Source of the DNA: CAWDMC01 sp963803295
GTDB lineage: Bacteria; Acidobacteriota; Terriglobia; UBA7540
DNA: 64,000 nucleotides
Assembly (NCBI GenBank): GCA_963803295.1
Contig: CAWDMC010000013.1
Span: 124,001 to 188,000 of the forward strand
Reading direction: 5' to 3'
The position numbers and the translations under genes were made by a program. Positions 8,736-18,926 of the stretch are shown here, piece after piece. How positions within the stretch are numbered: the first letter of the stretch is position 1; each line of letters starts with the position of its first letter. The notes under the pieces are model-generated. The model was not told the DNA's origin. It was given only the letters and a program-made list of their open reading frames with translations, and made no database searches.

Positions 8736-9776
8736 ATGTCCGATTCTCGTCCTGATGCTCGGTTACCGCGGCGTGACTTCTTGAAGATGGGAGGGGCCTC
8801 GGCCGCCGCCCTCAGCAGCGCCACATCGTCGGCGGCACTTTCAAGGGGCGAGGCTGGCGCAGCGGACACCAGCACCGGATTCGCAGCCGAAAGCCGGTAT
8901 CCCAAGCTCGCCATCATCACCCCGTTTTCCCGCCAGAAACTCGCCTTTGCCACGGCGGCCGGTTACGAAGGTGTGGTTGTTCCTTTCACGGGCTCCCTCG
9001 ATCCTGACAAGATTTCCGACTCTCAAATTGACGAAATGCTGTCCGTCTCCCATGACACCGGAGCCCGAATCATCAGCATTGAGTGCATGTGGGGGATAAA
9101 CCACATCGATTCCAACCCGGCCGAACGCGCCAAGGCAAACGCGCGCTTCATCCGTTGCCTGGAACTCGCTCACCGGTTGGGCTGCAAGTTCTGCGGAACT
9201 TTTTCAGGCGGGATTCCGGGCGCCAATTTCGATCGCCAATCCAAGGAACTCGCCGCGGTCATCAATGAAAAGTACCTTCCCGTGCTCGACAAGCTCGACC
9301 TCAACATGGGTTGGGAAGACTATCCCACGGCAGAGAACTTCGCTACAGTTCCGGCCGCCTGGGAAAAGATCTTCGATCTGGTTCCCAGCCCGCGCCTGGG
9401 TTTGGAGTTCGACCCTTCGCACCTGGTCCGGCAGTTCATCGACCCCTACGATGCGGCGTGGCGGTTCAAAGACCGCATTCGCGCCGTGCACTTCAAAGAT
9501 ACGGAGATCACTCAGGCAGTGTTGCAGGAAGTGGGAATCCACGGCGAGGGTTGGTGGCGTTATCGCATTCCCGGACAGGGGCTAATCGACTGGCCGAAGT
9601 TCATTACCGTGCTGCTCCAGGTGGGGTTCCACGGCGGAGCGGCCGTGGAGCACGAGGACGACTTCTGGGATGCCCCACAGGGGCAAGCGGAGCCGGATTT
9701 TCCGCAGGCCCGCAAGGACGGGTTCATTCTGGCGCGACGCTACTTAGGACAGTTCCTGCCAGGACGACTGAGCTAG
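8736..9776 (+). CDS. Tat-exported sugar phosphate isomerase/epimerase (xylose isomerase-like TIM barrel)
   Basis: 346 residues. The N terminus has a twin-arginine signal (PRRDFLKMGG followed by an Ala/Ser-rich hydrophobic stretch), so it is probably exported folded. The mature part is an AP-endonuclease-2/xylose-isomerase-like barrel: metal ligands are expected in WEDYPT, GLEFDPSHLV, VHFKDTEI and the C-terminal AVEHEDDFW. Such proteins isomerise or epimerise free sugars or inositols using a divalent metal; exported Tat versions are frequent in Acidobacteriota and Planctomycetota near glycoside hydrolases. GAGGTGA precedes the ATG. Exact substrate not inferable. Confidence 0.85.
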   Translation: MSDSRPDARLPRRDFLKMGGASAAALSSATSSAALSRGEAGAADTSTGFAAESRYPKLAIITPFSRQKLAFATAAGYEGVVVPFTGSLDPDKISDSQIDEMLSVSHDTGARIISIECMWGINHIDSNPAERAKANARFIRCLELAHRLGCKFCGTFSGGIPGANFDRQSKELAAVINEKYLPVLDKLDLNMGWEDYPTAENFATVPAAWEKIFDLVPSPRLGLEFDPSHLVRQFIDPYDAAWRFKDRIRAVHFKDTEITQAVLQEVGIHGEGWWRYRIPGQGLIDWPKFITVLLQVGFHGGAAVEHEDDFWDAPQGQAEPDFPQARKDGFILARRYLGQFLPGRLS

Positions 9777-9830
9777 CCGAAACTCTCGCCTTAAGTTTAG
9801 TTTAGCAGGCTCCGGAAAAACTCGTCGCTA

Positions 9831-9919
9831 CTGTCATTCTGAGGAGCCGTAGGCGACGAAGAACCTCGCACTGCATTGAAAATACAAGGCGAGATCCTTC
9901 GCTGCGCTCAGGATGACAG
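9831..9919. repeat. Imperfect inverted REP-like intergenic element
   Basis: CTGTCATTCTGA at 9831-9842 pairs with TCAGGATGACAG at 9908-9919 (one mismatch), enclosing AAGAACCTCGC and GAGATCCTTCGCTGCGCTCAGG. Sequences of this form are dispersed between genes in many Acidobacteriota. It lies between the convergent isomerase and Pal genes, where it could act as a transcript-end hairpin. Confidence 0.65.
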
Positions 9920-9974
9920 CTTCGGAGGGTTTTCCCAGCCTATTAAATTAGGTCTACCAACCAAGGGGCCGCGG

Positions 9975-10751
9975 CTACTGCTTGTTCCAAACAAGATGGT
10001 CGCGCCGGTTCTGCTGGTAGCACTCCTCGGTGTGATCGGCACAGAAGGGCCTGGTCTTGCCAAAGGAGATGGTGGACATCCGCGAAGCATCCACACCCAG
10101 ATTCGTCAAGAAACCTTTGCCGGCGGTAGCGCGCCGGTCCCCCAAGCCCAGGTTGTACTCCTCGCTCCCGCGTTCGTCGCAATGGCCCTCGATCGTGATC
10201 TTGATGTCTGGGTGCGCCTTCAGGAAAGAAGCGTCCGAGGTCAGAGCCTGCTGTGCATCGGCACGCAGGTCAGCACGGTCGAGATCAAAGAACGCGTCCT
10301 TGATCTGAGTATCGAATCCCTCTTCGATGTTCGACTCAGCCACGGTGGGTTTGGGCGGAGCTGGCGGCCCTGTCATAGTCACTCGCGCGGTGCAACTCTC
10401 AGTTCCCGCGGGACCGCTAACCGTCAGGACATATGTCGTCGAGTCGCTCGGCGTCACGTTCAGTGATCCTTCGGCAAGCTGCTTCCCTAAGTTAGGTTCG
10501 AGAGTGAAATCGGTCCCGTTTTGGGACGACCAGCTCAGGGTGACCGCTCCTCCCTTCTCTACGGTGGCGGGTTCAGCTGTCAGGTTGCACGTCGGCGGGG
10601 CCGGCGGCGCGGCTGGTGGGGCTGCTTCAGGTTGAGTGATGGGCGCCGGCGTTCGTGGTGCCGGGTGATGACAGCCGGCTAGAACGATCAGAGTCAGGAT
10701 GCCAAGCAATCCGACGGCTGTTCTCTTTCTTAGTGCGTGAGAGTGCTGCAT
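9975..10751 (-). CDS. pal: Pal-type peptidoglycan-associated lipoprotein with an Ig-like insert
   Basis: 258 residues. A lipoprotein signal peptide ends in the lipobox LIVLAGC with the acylated Cys at residue 27. After a Pro/Ala-rich linker, residues ~50-125 form an Ig/PKD-like beta domain (VEKGGAVTLSWSSQNG, DSTTYVLTVSG). The last ~110 residues are an OmpA-C domain: FFDLDRADLRADAQ, the peptidoglycan-binding ITIEGHCDERGSEEYNLGLG and RRDHLVW. It should anchor the outer membrane to the cell wall. The start at 10751 was chosen because GGAGGAG precedes it and the signal peptide begins there. It lies alone, not in a tol operon. The extra Ig-like domain is absent from classical Pal. Confidence 0.88.
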   Translation of the reverse strand: MQHSHALRKRTAVGLLGILTLIVLAGCHHPAPRTPAPITQPEAAPPAAPPAPPTCNLTAEPATVEKGGAVTLSWSSQNGTDFTLEPNLGKQLAEGSLNVTPSDSTTYVLTVSGPAGTESCTARVTMTGPPAPPKPTVAESNIEEGFDTQIKDAFFDLDRADLRADAQQALTSDASFLKAHPDIKITIEGHCDERGSEEYNLGLGDRRATAGKGFLTNLGVDASRMSTISFGKTRPFCADHTEECYQQNRRDHLVWNKQ

Positions 10752-10921
10752 AGGATGATTTGCTCCTCCAGTGGCGCATGATGCCTGGCGTGCAAAGCCC
10801 TCCCGTTCCCCCACCGGGAGGCCGAACTACTCACAGTGTGAAAGAAAGCGGTGGCGTGGTCAAGGTGATTGTACGCAATATCTCCTGTTTGCCCTTCGGC
10901 TCTCGACTCCTGACTCGCTCA

Positions 10922-13603
10922 TTACTTCGCTTCCTTCCAATTCCTGCCCACTCCAACATCGACTCTCAGCGGTACTCGCATCGCATAAGCTCCTTCCATC
11001 TCGGCTGTGACGATCGACCGCGCCTGTTCGACTTCGTCGTCTGGCGCCTCGAAAAGCAGTTCATCGTGCACCGTCAGGATCATGCGAGTTCGCAATTTTT
11101 CGCGCTGCAGCCGGCTGTGCACCTTGATCATCGCCAGCTTCAGCAAATCGGCCGCCGTGCCCTGCAGAGGCGCGTTCAAAGCCTCGCGCTCCGCCCGGTT
11201 CCGCGAAGGAACATCGCGGCTATTGATGTCGGGAATGGGACGAAAACGGCCGGAAAGAGTCCGCACCCGGCCACTGGCGCGAGCGCCTTCGAGCAGAGTT
11301 TCAAGAAAGTCCTTGACGCGGGCGTAGCGTCGGAAATAGGCCTCGATGTAATCGCGAGCCTCGGATTTCGAGGTACCCGTCCTCGCGGCCAGTCCGAATG
11401 AACTCAACCCATAAATAACTCCGTAATTGATGGCCTTGGCCACCCGGCGATGATCGTGTGTCTGCAGGCCCGCCGGCACCCCGAAAATCTCCTGGGCGGT
11501 GCGCGAGTGGATATCCTCATTCCGGCTGAAGGCCTCAATCAGCAACGGGTCTTCCGACATATGGGCAAGCACCCGCAACTCGATTTGCGAGTAGTCGGCG
11601 GCAATCAGGTTCCATCCCGGCTCGGCGACGAAGGCGGAGCGGATCAAGAGGCCGAACTCATCGCCGATGGGAATGTTCTGCAGGTTGGGATTCGACGAGG
11701 AGAGCCTTCCGGTGCAAGAGCCGGCCTGGTTGAAGCTGGTGTGCAGTCGCGCCGTGGCTGGATTGATGTATTTGGGTAGGGCGTCCACGTAAGTGGATTT
11801 CAACTTGGCGCGGGTGCGATAGTCGAGGATCTTGCGCGGCAGTTCGTGGGTCTCGGCCAGAGCCTCGAGCACGGCCGCATCAGTCGAGTATTGACCGCTT
11901 TTCTTCAGCCTCTTACCGCCTGGCAGTCGTAGCCTCTCGAAAAGGATTTCTCCGAGCTGCTTGGGTGATTCGATATCAAAGGCGCCCCCGGCGAGACTGT
12001 GAATCTCGCCCGTAAGCGCCAGCAGGTCCGATTCGAAGGTATTCGAAAGACTTGCGAGAATACTGGGATCGAGCCGAATCCCAGCGGTCTCCACGTCCGC
12101 CAGCACCCGGGCCAACGGCAACTCGATTTCGTCGTAGATGGCCTTGACACCCTCGCGCGCGACGTCAGGCGCAAGCAGCCCCGCCAATTCCCGCGTGCAT
12201 TCCACCGCTTCCGCAAGCAGTCCCGAGGCCTTGAATCCGCGCCGCCGCAGGATCACATCGGGCAGGGCGTGGCTCAAAGCGAGCGGCTCGACCAAAAATG
12301 AATAAAGGAGCGTGTCCTCGCTGACCCCGGCGAGAACTACCTCGTGCTTGCCCAGCAACAGGCCGAGCAGCTTCGAATTGTGAACTACCTTGGGGCGCGA
12401 TGCATCCTCGAGCAGACCGCAGAGCGCACCCAGCGGCGAGCCAGGATCGGGCCGTCCGCCCGGGCAGGCGAGAGGAATCGTGGCCACACGCGAGCCATCC
12501 GCAAGGCCGAGCGCCTCGATTTCGCCGCCATAGCCCTCTTCGCCACCCACAGCCAGGGCCACAGCCACTGGAGGTCGCTCATCAAGCTGGGCGATCCACT
12601 CTCGGATCGCCTGCGCACTCGCGAGTTCTGCGGCCTCGACCGAAGCCATGGCTGGTGGCGCGGGCGGCGCCTGCTCCAGAAACTCCTTCAGCAAGGTTGT
12701 GAAACCAAGTTCCCGGCAAAGCGCGGTCAGCGAGGGCACATCAAGCGGCGAGCATTTCAGTTGCTCGATGGTGACCGCCAGAGGTGTGTCGATGCGGATG
12801 GTTGCGAGCTCCTTGCTAAGCAAGGCTTCCTTGCGGAAGTCGCGCATCGCCTCGCGGTAGCTCTTACGTTCTACCTGTTCAAAGCTGTCAAGCGCGTTCT
12901 CGACAGTTCCAAAGCGGCGGATCAGCTCGGTAGCGCCTTTGGGTCCAATATAGGATCTCTTCTTGCCGCTCTCGCCAGCCGGCTCCTCGCCCGCCAGCGG
13001 CCGCGCGCCGGGGATGTTGTCACTGGGATCGCCTGTCAACGCCAGCCAGTCCACTACCCGGTCAGGCGGCACTCCGATGATTTCCTCGACCTTGGCGGCA
13101 TCGCACAGGGTCTCGGGTTGGTCGGCGCCGCGCGACGGTTTCAGTACTTTCACACGATCGTTAACCAACTGGAACATGTCCTCGTCGCCCGTGACAATCA
13201 GTACATCGAGTTCCTCCCGTGCGCCCTCAAGCGCCAGGCTGCCGATGACGTCGTCCGCTTCGAATCCCTCCTTTTCGACAATAGGTAGTCCCAACGCGCG
13301 ACAAAAGCGCCGCACATAAGGCAATTGCACCGTGAGATCCTCGGGGAAGGGCTGGCGATTGGCCTTATAGCTTTCAAGCAGCTTATCGCGGAAGGTCGGA
13401 GCGGCAAGATCGAAGACAATAGCCGCAGATCCAGGCCGGTGATCTTTCAGGATCTTGCGCAAAGTACGGACGAAAATGTAGACTGCTTTTGAGGGCACGC
13501 CGCCCGGCGACATCATCGACATCTGCATCGGTGCATAGAATGCCCGGAACACGAGCGACATGGCGTCGAACAGAAACAACTTCGCAGCTTTCGCCAAAAA
13601 CAT
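10922..13603 (-). CDS. polA: DNA polymerase I
   Basis: 893 residues. The 5'-3' nuclease domain (residues 1-~310) has its metal-binding carboxylates in LFDAMSLVFRAF, GFEADDVIGS, VTGDEDMFQLV and LTGDPSDNIPG. The central exonuclease-like domain lacks the DxE and other DEDD residues needed for proofreading (the first strand reads VAVALAVGG), so it is probably structural only, as in Taq-type enzymes. The polymerase domain has motif A DYSQIELR (~669), motif B with KAINYGVIYG, and motif C VHDE (~845). A ~19-residue insert rich in Gly/Glu/Lys (~200-218) splits the helix-hairpin-helix loop between DNIPG and YIGPKGA. Essential for repair and Okazaki-fragment maturation. Intact and full length. Confidence 0.97.
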   Translation of the reverse strand: MFLAKAAKLFLFDAMSLVFRAFYAPMQMSMMSPGGVPSKAVYIFVRTLRKILKDHRPGSAAIVFDLAAPTFRDKLLESYKANRQPFPEDLTVQLPYVRRFCRALGLPIVEKEGFEADDVIGSLALEGAREELDVLIVTGDEDMFQLVNDRVKVLKPSRGADQPETLCDAAKVEEIIGVPPDRVVDWLALTGDPSDNIPGARPLAGEEPAGESGKKRSYIGPKGATELIRRFGTVENALDSFEQVERKSYREAMRDFRKEALLSKELATIRIDTPLAVTIEQLKCSPLDVPSLTALCRELGFTTLLKEFLEQAPPAPPAMASVEAAELASAQAIREWIAQLDERPPVAVALAVGGEEGYGGEIEALGLADGSRVATIPLACPGGRPDPGSPLGALCGLLEDASRPKVVHNSKLLGLLLGKHEVVLAGVSEDTLLYSFLVEPLALSHALPDVILRRRGFKASGLLAEAVECTRELAGLLAPDVAREGVKAIYDEIELPLARVLADVETAGIRLDPSILASLSNTFESDLLALTGEIHSLAGGAFDIESPKQLGEILFERLRLPGGKRLKKSGQYSTDAAVLEALAETHELPRKILDYRTRAKLKSTYVDALPKYINPATARLHTSFNQAGSCTGRLSSSNPNLQNIPIGDEFGLLIRSAFVAEPGWNLIAADYSQIELRVLAHMSEDPLLIEAFSRNEDIHSRTAQEIFGVPAGLQTHDHRRVAKAINYGVIYGLSSFGLAARTGTSKSEARDYIEAYFRRYARVKDFLETLLEGARASGRVRTLSGRFRPIPDINSRDVPSRNRAEREALNAPLQGTAADLLKLAMIKVHSRLQREKLRTRMILTVHDELLFEAPDDEVEQARSIVTAEMEGAYAMRVPLRVDVGVGRNWKEAK

Positions 13604-13849
13604 CCTCCAGATAGAATCGGGTCATATTGCATTCTAACAGGTGAGCGTCGAGTGGCGCAGACATCGCCGACAGCGCGCCTGGGCCGAACGACTGCCCCTT
13701 CCCGCCATCTCAGCGGGGAAAGTGCGGAAACGCTGCGGGATTCGTGCGGGATTTGGGATGATCGACGCGATCCCAGAGCAATGCGGCACACATGCTCTGG
13801 CTGCCTCCGTCGCATGCCGGCGCTACCCAAGGACAGTAGAGCGGAACGA

Positions 13850-16786
13850 TCACCGCACGATCAATCGGATCGGTCCCAGCAAGCCGGAAGGCAGCGGCTC
13901 GAGATTCTGCATGTCTTGCGGCGTGGCTCGCTCGCCATAACGCAGGTTCAGCAGCCGGTAATCGGGGAGGGACTGGCCGGCCATGCGGTTGATCGCCAGA
14001 TTTCCCACGATGATCTTGAGGTTGTTCTCGCCTGCACGCAGGAAGCGTTTAAGCCCCAAAGCGTAGGGCGGATGCCACACCGATCCTGCCCGCTCATCGT
14101 TAACATAAACCACTGCTGCCTCGCGTACCGGGCCCTCGAACCAGGCCCGGATACCGGGTGTCCGCGAGGGCCTTTCCGGAACCGGCTTGCCCTCGCCAAA
14201 ATCGAGGATTACTTCACGCCCTGCTCCGAGCAGGCTCGCGGGCACGGTTACCGTCTTCTCATAGGTAGCCTCGCCCGAATAGAAATGCGTTTCGCTGTCG
14301 TCGGTCCAGGAATGCAGGTGATCCATGGGAATTGGCCTGCCCGCCTTGCCGAACGTCACCGTCCATCCTGTGCTCAAATCGAGTGGCTCTGGCGGCGAGG
14401 GTTGGCTCGTAGCCTGACTGGCTGTCGGGGTAGCAGCCGGTCGGCGGTCCGAAAACACCAGGATCCGCGATCCGAACGGTTCAAGATCGAGCGCCACAGT
14501 GGCAGTCCCTTTCTCGCGGGCCAGAAAATGAGCCGGCCCGACTGTGCCCGTGAAAGGATCCCACCATTCAGCATTTACCGCCTCGCCCCCGACTCTGAGT
14601 GTCGCCTGCGTATGGCGTGGCGCATTCGCGGTGTTAGCCAGGAAATAGAATTCGGCAGAGCCCGACCGCCGCTGCACAAAGCCCAGATCCGACACGGGCG
14701 GCGAGAAAGTCACGTCAGCCGGGTGCAGACTGGTGAGGACTCTGGCAAGCTGTACATTTTCGTCGTGGACAAAATGCCCGATGGTGCGGGAGCCTTCAAA
14801 GAGCTCGCCCGCTAGCTGGCGGATCTGTTTGATTTCCTCCTCCCGATGGTTGAGTCCCGGGGCTAGCGAGGGCTTGCGGCGGGTCGCCACCAGGATTCCG
14901 CCCTGTGCTGCAAATTGTGCGAGCTTCTTAAGTGTCGCAAGCTGGATGCGCTCAATCCCCGGCAGAATTACGATCGGATAGCGATTTTCATTGACTGCCA
15001 ACGCCCCGCTTTCAATTTTCGCCAGTTCACTGATCACTTCATCGTCGATGAAGTCGAAGCCGTAGCCGGCTTCCAGCACTCGCGGGATGAGCTGCGTCCC
15101 TAAAAGAAACTCGATCGTCTCCGAGACCGAGGCGTTGCCGGATTCGAGGTTAGAAACCTTGCCGGGTACGAAGCGCGCCCAGGCGTCATCGGTGGGCAGA
15201 TAGATCGCCACCGTGTTCACCGGATTTCCCTGCCGCAAGACAAGACTCACGCGCGCAAGATAAGAGGTGATGTCCGGCATCACTCTCCACCAGGGATTGT
15301 GCGCATTGAGCGCGGCCGCGGCGTAAAATCGCCATCCCGGTTCTCCGGCTTCCGGCGGCGAATAGGGCCATCCGTGTCCGACCAACTGATTGATGCCCTG
15401 GAGAAAATGGAGATCCGCCTCCGCCTTCATGTCGAGCGGCGTAGCTCGGAAAGCGGGTGAGTGCAGCCAAGTCCAAGTCTCGGATGAGATGACCGGCCTT
15501 CCGTAGAGATGTCCTGCCGAAGAAGCCCAGCGGGTGGGAGCAAACGATTTCCAGTGGGCGCCTTCACCCTCGGGAAGGTCGATCACTCGATAGCTCGATA
15601 GCAACGCCGGCGGAATCCCGTAGAGTTGCGCCCGAAAGGGCGTCTTATGCTGGCGCGACCACTCCTGCATGGGAAGCACGAAATTCTCGTTGAATAGCTC
15701 CGTCAGCGTCTGGCCCCAATCGTGCCGGATCGCCGTCGTCTTCTCGCCGATGTCGCCGGCCAGCGCGGGCAGATAAGGCGTCAGATCGTACCCGCGACGC
15801 TTGCGAAAGTCTTCCATGAAAGAGGTGGTCCAATTCGAACCGTACACCTCCAGGCTGTCGCAGAAGATGGCTCGCGGCGGATTGGATCCGAACGCCTGCA
15901 TCAGCCGATCGCCAACCGATGCCAGGTAGTGCTGGACGGCAGCGCGGTCGTAATGGTCGAGCACAAAGCCTTCCGCTCCCAAGGCGGCGCGCTTCACCTG
16001 CTGGCCCGTCCGGCTGGAGATAAAAAAGACCAGCGCATGCGGGCCATCGAGATCGCGCGGCACTCTCACCGCCTCGTTCTCGACTGCTGTTATCTGCAGG
16101 GCTTTGCCGGCCACGATACTTTGCGGATAACCTGGAGCTAAGAATGCCGCGATCACTTTCTCACCCGCGCTCGTCGCGGGCACGGCAACACGATCGACGC
16201 CCGGCTTCACAGCCACGTTCTCGATGCGAAGTATAGCCGCAGCCTCGCTGGCAGGAACATTCGCCGCCCCAAAGGGCCAGCCGCTGCCCAGGGTCAGATC
16301 CATGCGCATTCCCAGCTCGAAAGCCTTAGCTGAAGCAAAGTGAAGGGCCCGCAAGTGCTCGTCCGATAAGTAGAGATAATTACGAAAACCGCTGGCGGGG
16401 TCATCGAGCATTAGGGGGTAGACGGGGTTAATTTCAAACCCGCCGATGCCCACCTCTTTCATCGCCTGGATTTCGCGCTCGATCTCCGTCTGGGTTGCAC
16501 AAGGCCCAAACCACCACCACCGCATCATGATCCGGCAGTCATCGGGAGGATGCTCGAAAGCGCGTTGCAGGCCCTCGATATCAAGCGGCGCAGTGTTTTC
16601 GGGCATGGGTACAGACCGGGTATTCCCCATCTCGCCGAGAACGCGGCCGGCCATCGCAGAAGGCTCAGAAAGTAACGCTTGCGCATTCGGCCCGAGGACG
16701 GCTGCCACACCGGTCGATTCAGCCAGAAATGCGCGTCGCGAGACTCGCCGGAATCTCGTCTTGGTTGGGTCGGATTCGTTCTTCAT
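13850..16786 (-). CDS. Tat-exported GH106-like alpha-L-rhamnosidase
   Basis: 978 residues. The N terminus has an RRVSRRAFLAES twin-arginine-type signal. The catalytic part shows GH106 hallmarks: MMRWWWFGP near the start, EIEREIQAMKEVGIGGFEINP, MRMDLTLGSGWPFG, IFCDSLEVYGSNW and the central PVISSETWTW. The C-terminal ~250 residues contain beta-sandwich modules, including YVNDERAGSVWHPPYAL and the final segment LEPLPSGLLGPIRL, which is usual in this family. GH106 enzymes release terminal L-rhamnose from pectic or plant glycoside chains. Length is normal. It is divergent from the GH51-like gene, with which it may share a substrate. The exact specificity is inferred. Confidence 0.82.
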   Translation of the reverse strand: MKNESDPTKTRFRRVSRRAFLAESTGVAAVLGPNAQALLSEPSAMAGRVLGEMGNTRSVPMPENTAPLDIEGLQRAFEHPPDDCRIMMRWWWFGPCATQTEIEREIQAMKEVGIGGFEINPVYPLMLDDPASGFRNYLYLSDEHLRALHFASAKAFELGMRMDLTLGSGWPFGAANVPASEAAAILRIENVAVKPGVDRVAVPATSAGEKVIAAFLAPGYPQSIVAGKALQITAVENEAVRVPRDLDGPHALVFFISSRTGQQVKRAALGAEGFVLDHYDRAAVQHYLASVGDRLMQAFGSNPPRAIFCDSLEVYGSNWTTSFMEDFRKRRGYDLTPYLPALAGDIGEKTTAIRHDWGQTLTELFNENFVLPMQEWSRQHKTPFRAQLYGIPPALLSSYRVIDLPEGEGAHWKSFAPTRWASSAGHLYGRPVISSETWTWLHSPAFRATPLDMKAEADLHFLQGINQLVGHGWPYSPPEAGEPGWRFYAAAALNAHNPWWRVMPDITSYLARVSLVLRQGNPVNTVAIYLPTDDAWARFVPGKVSNLESGNASVSETIEFLLGTQLIPRVLEAGYGFDFIDDEVISELAKIESGALAVNENRYPIVILPGIERIQLATLKKLAQFAAQGGILVATRRKPSLAPGLNHREEEIKQIRQLAGELFEGSRTIGHFVHDENVQLARVLTSLHPADVTFSPPVSDLGFVQRRSGSAEFYFLANTANAPRHTQATLRVGGEAVNAEWWDPFTGTVGPAHFLAREKGTATVALDLEPFGSRILVFSDRRPAATPTASQATSQPSPPEPLDLSTGWTVTFGKAGRPIPMDHLHSWTDDSETHFYSGEATYEKTVTVPASLLGAGREVILDFGEGKPVPERPSRTPGIRAWFEGPVREAAVVYVNDERAGSVWHPPYALGLKRFLRAGENNLKIIVGNLAINRMAGQSLPDYRLLNLRYGERATPQDMQNLEPLPSGLLGPIRLIVR

Positions 16787-17194
16787 AGCAGTAGGCGTGC
16801 GCCTTTTAGCTGATCGAGAAGCGTCAGTCTAGTCGAAACCCTGATTGTCCACAACAAAATGTTCCATGCTATGCTCCACCACCAGCGGTCGATGTGCCGC
16901 CATTGGTTCATTGATCTCAAAAAGCAACGACAAGATGGCCGAAGAGGAATGGGGGCGAGTGGCAAGCTGTTACGGGGTGAGGCTTTCTCCATCCGATCTG
17001 GCGGTGAATGTTCGATCCACAGACGCCAGCACTGAACTTTCCGTACGCTATGTAACCCGCGCCGATCAACGCTACGAGGTTCGATCCAGGCTGAACCACG
17101 CCGTAGTCAAGCTCCTTCACGAAAGGGGCGGAAAAGCAAGCTTGGCGAGGCAGACTTAGCGATTGATGAAGGGCAAACATACGAGGGCCGCACG
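16787..17194. other. Intergenic region between divergent glycosidase genes
   Basis: A 408-base gap between GH106 (-) and the GH51-like gene (+). Apart from the possible small coding fragment at 16935-17159 no feature is firm. TTGTCC at 16845 followed by TATGCT could be a weak promoter but the match is poor. No palindromic operator stood out. Confidence 0.4.
16935..17159 (+). pseudogene. Possible remnant of a mechanosensitive channel C-terminus, or small ORF
   Basis: A 74-codon frame (open further upstream to 16845) ends 35 bases before the GH51-like start. Its middle, STELSVRYVTRADQRYEVRSR followed by LNHAVVKLLHERG, recalls the cytoplasmic tail of some MscS-like channels, where a VRYITRAxERYxxRxxLYxxxVxLL pattern occurs. 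There is no membrane segment, and the ribosome-binding site is weak, so if the resemblance is real this is a relic. It could also be a chance frame in GC-rich DNA. Confidence 0.3.
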
Positions 17195-18756
17195 ATGAAT
17201 CGTAGAGATTTTCTGCGGGAGAATTCCATGATGGCAGGCGCCGTATTGGCTTCCTCGGCGTTGCCATCGGCTTCGGAGAAAACGGCGCAGATTCTGATCG
17301 ATCCGGCGCCGCAGTTTGAGATCTCGCCTTATCTCTACATGCAATTCATGGAACCGCTGGGCGTGACGGACGCCTCGGTGGCGGCCGCATGGGATTACGA
17401 ACTGGATGACTGGCGTCAGGATTTCGTGGAGGCCACGCGCGATCTCGCGCCAGGAGCGTTGCGCTTCGGCGGGCTCTTCAGCCGCTACTACAAGTGGCGC
17501 GAGGGTGTAGGCCCAGTGGCATCCCGCCCCTGGATGCGCAATTACGTGTGGGGCGGATGGGAAAGCAATCGGGTGGGAACACACGAGTTCGTCGATTTCT
17601 GCCGGCGGGTCGGGGCCGAGCCCCTCTATTGTGTGAACTTTCTGAGCGACGGCCACCAAGAGTACGCACACATACATGACGGCAAGAACCGCTCCGGAGA
17701 TGCGCGCGAAGCCGCTGACTGGGTTGCCTACGCCAACGATCCCGACAATGCCGAGCGCAGGAGAAACGGCGCCGCAAGCCCCTACAACATCAGGTTATGG
17801 CAACTCGGGAATGAGACCTCCTACGGCAGGGGCGGATTCAGCAAAGGCGAGGCTGTCCGTCAGACGGTCGAATTCGCGCAAGCGATGAAGCAGCGCGATC
17901 CCTCGATCCGGCTGATCGGCTGGGGTGACCGGCCCGGTCCGACCGAGCCTCTTTGGGCCGGCGATCTGGTCAAGCAGGCTGGCCAATACCTCGACTATGT
18001 CGCGATCCACATGATGGGCAGCGCCCGCAACATCCGAACAGTGCCCTGGTGGAGAGGCGCTGGGAAGAATCGCCCGAGCAGGCCTGGGAGGAGCTGCTGG
18101 AGCTGGCAAGAAACGTGGAGAGGCGCGTGGTTGAGCTCGAGCAGGCGCTTCAAGCGGCGGCGTCACCGGCAGGCATAGCCATCACCGAAGGGCATCTCAG
18201 TTTGCCTCCCGGAAATGCCAGTCCACTGTTGCGGGAGTGGCTCACAGGCGTTTATCACGCCCGTTCCATGAACATCTACCAGCATCATGGGGCCCGGGTG
18301 AAGATCGCGACCGCGGCCGACTTCAATGGCACGCGCTGGACGTCGAACGCACTGATCACACCAGTGCCGGGCGGCAAGCGCTATCTGCTGCCGGCAGGCT
18401 TGGTCATGCGCTTGTTCAAACGCTATAACGGAACCCATGCGGTAGTGGTGAAATCCAGCCCTTCTGATCTGGATATCGCAGCCAGCCGGGCTGGCGACCG
18501 CTATTTCCTGCACGTCGCCAACCTCAACTTCCGTCGCGCGGTGGAAGCTTCGCTCGCCGTGGAAGGAGTCAATGTCATTGCAGGCCGTGTCTTTGCTATC
18601 GCTCCCGGCAATCTGCGCGAGTACGTCGATCAGGACAGGCCCGGCGCGCTAGAGCCACAGGAGCACTCGATTTCAGGGGGATCGCCGGGCAGGCCGTTGA
18701 GGTGGCGTTTTCCGGCCGGTTCGGTTGCGGTGCTGGAACTTGAGGGGGCCGCGTAA
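17195..18756 (+). pseudogene. GH51/GH39-like alpha-L-arabinofuranosidase-type enzyme, split by a frameshift
   Basis: The first frame (from ATG 17195, MNRRDFLREN Tat-type signal) carries a TIM-barrel glycosidase to HMMGSARNIRT and includes RLWQLGNETSYG, whose Glu is the expected acid/base. It then runs out of homology. The other frame picks up at about 18030-18055 (LVERRWEESPEQAWEELLEL) and continues to 18756, including GIAITEGHLSL, where the nucleophile Glu is expected, and a C-terminal beta-sandwich. A one-base loss (net -1) explains the break; I see no slippery heptamer that would suggest programmed shifting. As read, the product would lack the nucleophile and be inactive. Together the halves encode ~520 residues, normal for the family. 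Confidence 0.72.
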
Positions 18757-18926
18757 GAGACAGATTCCGCGGAAAAGGCGAGCAGGCGGCCCGCCCGAAG
18801 TTCGGCAACCGATAAGTGATCCATAAGGTATTACCGAGCGTCAAATTACCAAACGCCTTCGCTTCAGGTATTCTGAACGCTCTGGAGGAAATAGCGAAGG
18901 CGCGGACTCCCAATAAGGAAGGACGC

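Noticed and set aside
12344..13288. 314-codon plus-strand open frame
   Set aside because: Lies wholly antisense to polA, whose protein is complete; no domain pattern. A GC-rich shadow.
13652..14815. 387-codon plus-strand open frame
   Set aside because: Mostly antisense to the GH106-like gene; low-complexity, no recognisable motif.
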